Both the position numbers and the translations under genes were made by a program. This document shows positions 61,731 through 64,000 of a DNA stretch of 64,000 nt, one piece after another. Each line of letters opens with the position of its first letter. Position 1 is the first letter of the stretch. Location of the stretch: NCBI RefSeq assembly GCF_963973895.1, contig NZ_CAXBBF010000001.1, one strand, 5' to 3'. The notes below the pieces were generated by a model. It did not search any database and was not told where the DNA came from. It saw nothing but the letters and a program-made list of their open reading frames with translations. Source of the stretch: Porticoccus sp950063125. Lineage in GTDB: Bacteria; Pseudomonadota; Gammaproteobacteria; Pseudomonadales; Porticoccaceae.

Positions 61731-62708
61731 TTGCAGATTAATCCACAGGAGCTTGCCGAGGGTATCCGCAGCGGCGATCGCCGTGCCCTTGCCAAGGGAA
61801 TCACACTGGTCGAATCGACCCGTGCAGATCACCGGGAGGCGGCTGCCCGTTTGCTCGAACTGATTATGCCCTATACGGGCAACTCGATTCGGCTTGGTAT
61901 TTCCGGTGTGCCCGGCGTGGGCAAATCGACGTTTATCGAGTCCTTTGGCAACCATGTGATCAGCCAGGGGCACCGGTTGGCCGTGCTGGCGGTAGATCCC
62001 ACCTCGGCACTCAGTGGTGGCTCGATTCTGGGCGACAAAACCCGTATGGAAACCCTCGCCCGCCACCCCGATGCCTATATACGACCCTCCCCGGCCGGAC
62101 AAACTCTGGGCGGGGTAACCCGCCGCACCCGCGAGACCCTGCTGCTCTGTGAGGCGGCGGGATTTGATGTGATCATCGTGGAAACAGTGGGTGTCGGTCA
62201 GTCGGAAACCGCCGTGGCACAGATGACGGATATGTTTTTGCTGTTGCTGTTGCCCGGCGGCGGTGACGAATTGCAGGGCATCAAGCGCGGCATTATGGAA
62301 CTGGCGGATTTGATCCTGGTGAACAAGGCGGATGGTGACCAGCAGGCCGCCGCCAACCGGACTGTGGCGGACTATCGCATGGCGGTTCACTTCCTGCACC
62401 CTCGCAGTCGGCATTGGCAGGTTCAGGTTGAACCGCTTTCGGCGCTGCAGGGAGAAGGTGTGCAGAAAATATGGCAGACCGTTGAAGAATATCGGCAGGC
62501 GCTGGGCGATGCGGGCGAAATCGAGTCCCGCCGCGCTGCCCAGGCGCGGGCCTGGATGTGGAGCGAAACAGCCGACAGTCTGCTCGGCGAACTGAAAGAA
62601 AATGAGGCGGTAAAAGCCCTGGTGGATCAGCTGGAAGCCGATGTGACAGCCGGCCGAATCCCGGCTACCGTGGCGGCAAAACAGCTGGTGGAGGCCTTTC
62701 TTGGCTAG
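61731..62708 (+). CDS. meaB: Methylmalonyl-CoA mutase-associated GTPase MeaB (ArgK)
   Basis: 325 aa from TTG 61731, with GGAG seven to ten nt upstream. An ATG four nt after the GGAG reads a stop after five codons, so TTG is preferred. P-loop GVPGVGKST (59-67), later ETVGVGQSE and NKAD. MeaB loads and repairs the adenosylcobalamin cofactor of the mutase. Its position in the operon supports this. Confidence 0.94.
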   Translation: MQINPQELAEGIRSGDRRALAKGITLVESTRADHREAAARLLELIMPYTGNSIRLGISGVPGVGKSTFIESFGNHVISQGHRLAVLAVDPTSALSGGSILGDKTRMETLARHPDAYIRPSPAGQTLGGVTRRTRETLLLCEAAGFDVIIVETVGVGQSETAVAQMTDMFLLLLLPGGGDELQGIKRGIMELADLILVNKADGDQQAAANRTVADYRMAVHFLHPRSRHWQVQVEPLSALQGEGVQKIWQTVEEYRQALGDAGEIESRRAAQARAWMWSETADSLLGELKENEAVKALVDQLEADVTAGRIPATVAAKQLVEAFLG

Positions 62709-62774
62709 CTTTTTGAGTGTCGCTCATGTGCCATCGGCTGTGTTGAATTTAACCGGATGTCAAAAGGTAACCCT

Positions 62775-63179
62775 ATGATAGGCAAACTGAATCATGTCGC
62801 TATTGTGGTCCCTGATCTCGACAGGGCAATGACCACCTATCGGGATGCGCTGGGCGCAACCGTCTCCGAACCCATTGATCTGCCCGAACACGGTGTCCGG
62901 GTCGCCTTTGTGGAATTGCCGAATACCAAGATCGAATTATTGTTACCCCTCGGGGAAAATTCGCCCGTGGCGAAATTCCTTGAGCGCAATGTGGATGGTG
63001 GTATGCACCACCTGTGTTACGAGGTGGATGATATTATTACTGCCCGCGACCAGCTGGTCGCGGCGGGTGCCCGGGTACTGGGCAACGGCGAGCCGAAAAT
63101 CGGCGCCCATGGCAAGCCGGTACTGTTTCTTCATCCCAAGGATTTCTGCGGCACATTGGTGGAAATTGAGCAGGTCTAG
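62775..63179 (+). CDS. mce: Methylmalonyl-CoA epimerase
   Basis: 134 aa from ATG 62775 with AAAGG upstream (an in-frame ATG at 62757 lacks one). Glyoxalase/VOC fold with metal ligands at His7, His79 and Glu130 (GKLNHVAI, MHHLCYEVDD, GTLVEIEQ). It interconverts (S)- and (R)-methylmalonyl-CoA, closing the gap between PccAB and the mutase. Last gene of the operon. Confidence 0.94.
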   Translation: MIGKLNHVAIVVPDLDRAMTTYRDALGATVSEPIDLPEHGVRVAFVELPNTKIELLLPLGENSPVAKFLERNVDGGMHHLCYEVDDIITARDQLVAAGARVLGNGEPKIGAHGKPVLFLHPKDFCGTLVEIEQV

Positions 63180-63245
63180 TGCTCCTGCCAAAAATTGTTA
63201 TCGCCGCCGGCCATATCACACCCATGACAGTGACAGTCTGGATAG

Positions 63246-64000
63246 CTAGGACGGTAACTTCATACCAACTACCGTGATCTCGCGATTATCGAGTTGTCGC
63301 ACCACAAAGATAGCCGTGCCAATGGTCACTTTGTCGCCGATAATGGGCGGTCGGCGCAATTGTCCGGCAATCCAGCTGCCCAGATTCTGGTCGGCATCCG
63401 GGGGTTCCGGCAAGTCATAGAACTGGCAGATTTCCCCCAGGGGAATTCTGCCATCGAGCACAAAATCCCCAAATACCCTGCGGAAGTTTTTCCTGTCATC
63501 CTTTTCCGGTAGTACCAGTCCCAGTCGACGTGCCACCCAGGCGAGGCTGCCACCCTGTAATAACAGGGAGGTCAACACGACCACAAAAGCCACATTGAAA
63601 AGGGTTTTTGCCCCCTCCAGATCCACCATCATGGGGAAAATAGCCAACACGACCGGCACTGCACCACGCAGGCCCACCCAGGCGATAAAAAATGTTTCCC
63701 GGCGTGTGAAGTGAAATGGCAGCAGACACAGCGATACAGCCAGCGGACGGGCGACCAAAATCAGTAACAGCGCAATACCCAGTGCCGGAAGCAGCTCGTC
63801 TGCCACCTCGCTGGGGCTGACCAGCAAGCCCAGCAGCAAAAACATCAGGGCCTGGGACAGCCAGGCAAAACCATCCATTGCTGACAGGGCCTGACGAACG
63901 CTCCGGCGAGCCCGGTTGCCCACCATCAGACCGAACAGGTAGATCGCGAGAAATCCCGAGCCGCCCACCCAGGTGGCAAAGGCAAATACGCCGATACCGG
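63246..64000 (-). CDS. Cation/proton antiporter, CvrA/NhaP2-like (partial)
   Basis: Cut by the right window edge; the frame is open to 64000, so only the C-terminal part (about 250 aa) is present. Membrane helices carry VGGSGFLAIYLFGL, FFIAWVGLRGAVPVVLAIFP and following segments typical of CPA1 antiporters. The cytosolic C-terminus (RIPLGEICQFYDLPEP...VVRQLDNREITVVGMKL, described by ends only) is a CorC/HlyC-type domain as in NhaP2/CvrA, K+/H+ antiporters. Convergent with the epimerase gene. Confidence 0.85.
   Translation of the reverse strand, partial: GIGVFAFATWVGGSGFLAIYLFGLMVGNRARRSVRQALSAMDGFAWLSQALMFLLLGLLVSPSEVADELLPALGIALLLILVARPLAVSLCLLPFHFTRRETFFIAWVGLRGAVPVVLAIFPMMVDLEGAKTLFNVAFVVVLTSLLLQGGSLAWVARRLGLVLPEKDDRKNFRRVFGDFVLDGRIPLGEICQFYDLPEPPDADQNLGSWIAGQLRRPPIIGDKVTIGTAIFVVRQLDNREITVVGMKLPS

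Overview
The window looks like a chromosomal core region from an aerobic, probably marine gammaproteobacterium. The order metY-rimP-nusA-infB-rbfA-truB-rpsO-pnp, the mrdA-rodA-mltB-rlpA-dacA-ybeD-lipB-lipA cluster and the split B12-dependent ribonucleotide reductase NrdJa/NrdJb (known in Pseudomonas) all fit this. I infer a Cellvibrionales/Spongiibacteraceae-like lineage from the overall gene mix, but the sequence alone does not prove it. I see no phage, insertion sequence, CRISPR array, rRNA or integron, so most of the window is ordinary core genome.

Layout. 1-2.3 kb: a phosphoethanolamine transferase (minus strand), then the initiator tRNA gene behind a near-consensus promoter and a structured leader. 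2.4-10.9 kb: translation and RNA metabolism (RimP, NusA, IF2, RbfA, TruB, S15, PNPase). 11-19.2 kb: cell elongation and peptidoglycan (PBP2, RodA, MltB, RlpA, DacA) running into lipoate synthesis (YbeD, LipB, LipA). 19.2-27.6 kb: small housekeeping and accessory genes (orphan ABC ATPase, SlyD, porin, cupin, RNase AM, SprT, GIY-YIG, PpnP, YhiN, YaeQ). 27.6-31.7 kb: LysR-controlled succinyl-CoA:3-ketoacid CoA-transferase, YceI and 3-hydroxybutyrate dehydrogenase. 31.8-37.7 kb: RimO, a second SlyD, NrdJab with a tandem NrdR-box promoter, and a shikimate kinase. 37.8-42.9 kb: a LysR regulator divergent from gcvT-gcvP (no gcvH here). 42.9-47.2 kb: a compact four-gene cassette coding for an exported amicyanin-like cupredoxin, a membrane c-di-GMP phosphodiesterase with a degenerate GGDEF, a DUF3034 envelope protein and a truncated-hemoglobin lipoprotein. 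47.4-55.5 kb: transglutaminase, lipocalin, NhaA, RlmJ, YbfF, GabD, an SDR and an AraC regulator. 55.8-63.2 kb: a complete propionyl-CoA to succinyl-CoA operon (mutase, PccB, PccA, MeaB, epimerase). The right edge cuts a CvrA/NhaP2-type antiporter.

How they fit together. Catabolism converges on acyl-CoA and B12 chemistry: ketone-body/PHB monomer use, propionate use through methylmalonyl-CoA, glycine cleavage, and a B12-dependent ribonucleotide reductase. The best candidate for an uncharacterised system is the cupredoxin/c-di-GMP/DUF3034/globin cassette, which puts two predicted redox-cofactor proteins outside the cytoplasm next to a c-di-GMP enzyme with a periplasmic sensor. Other points worth checking are the metY leader RNA, back-to-back apparently leaderless promoters for rnm and sprT, and the nrdJ leader, which has a tiny Cys-rich ORF and mutually exclusive G/C pairings.
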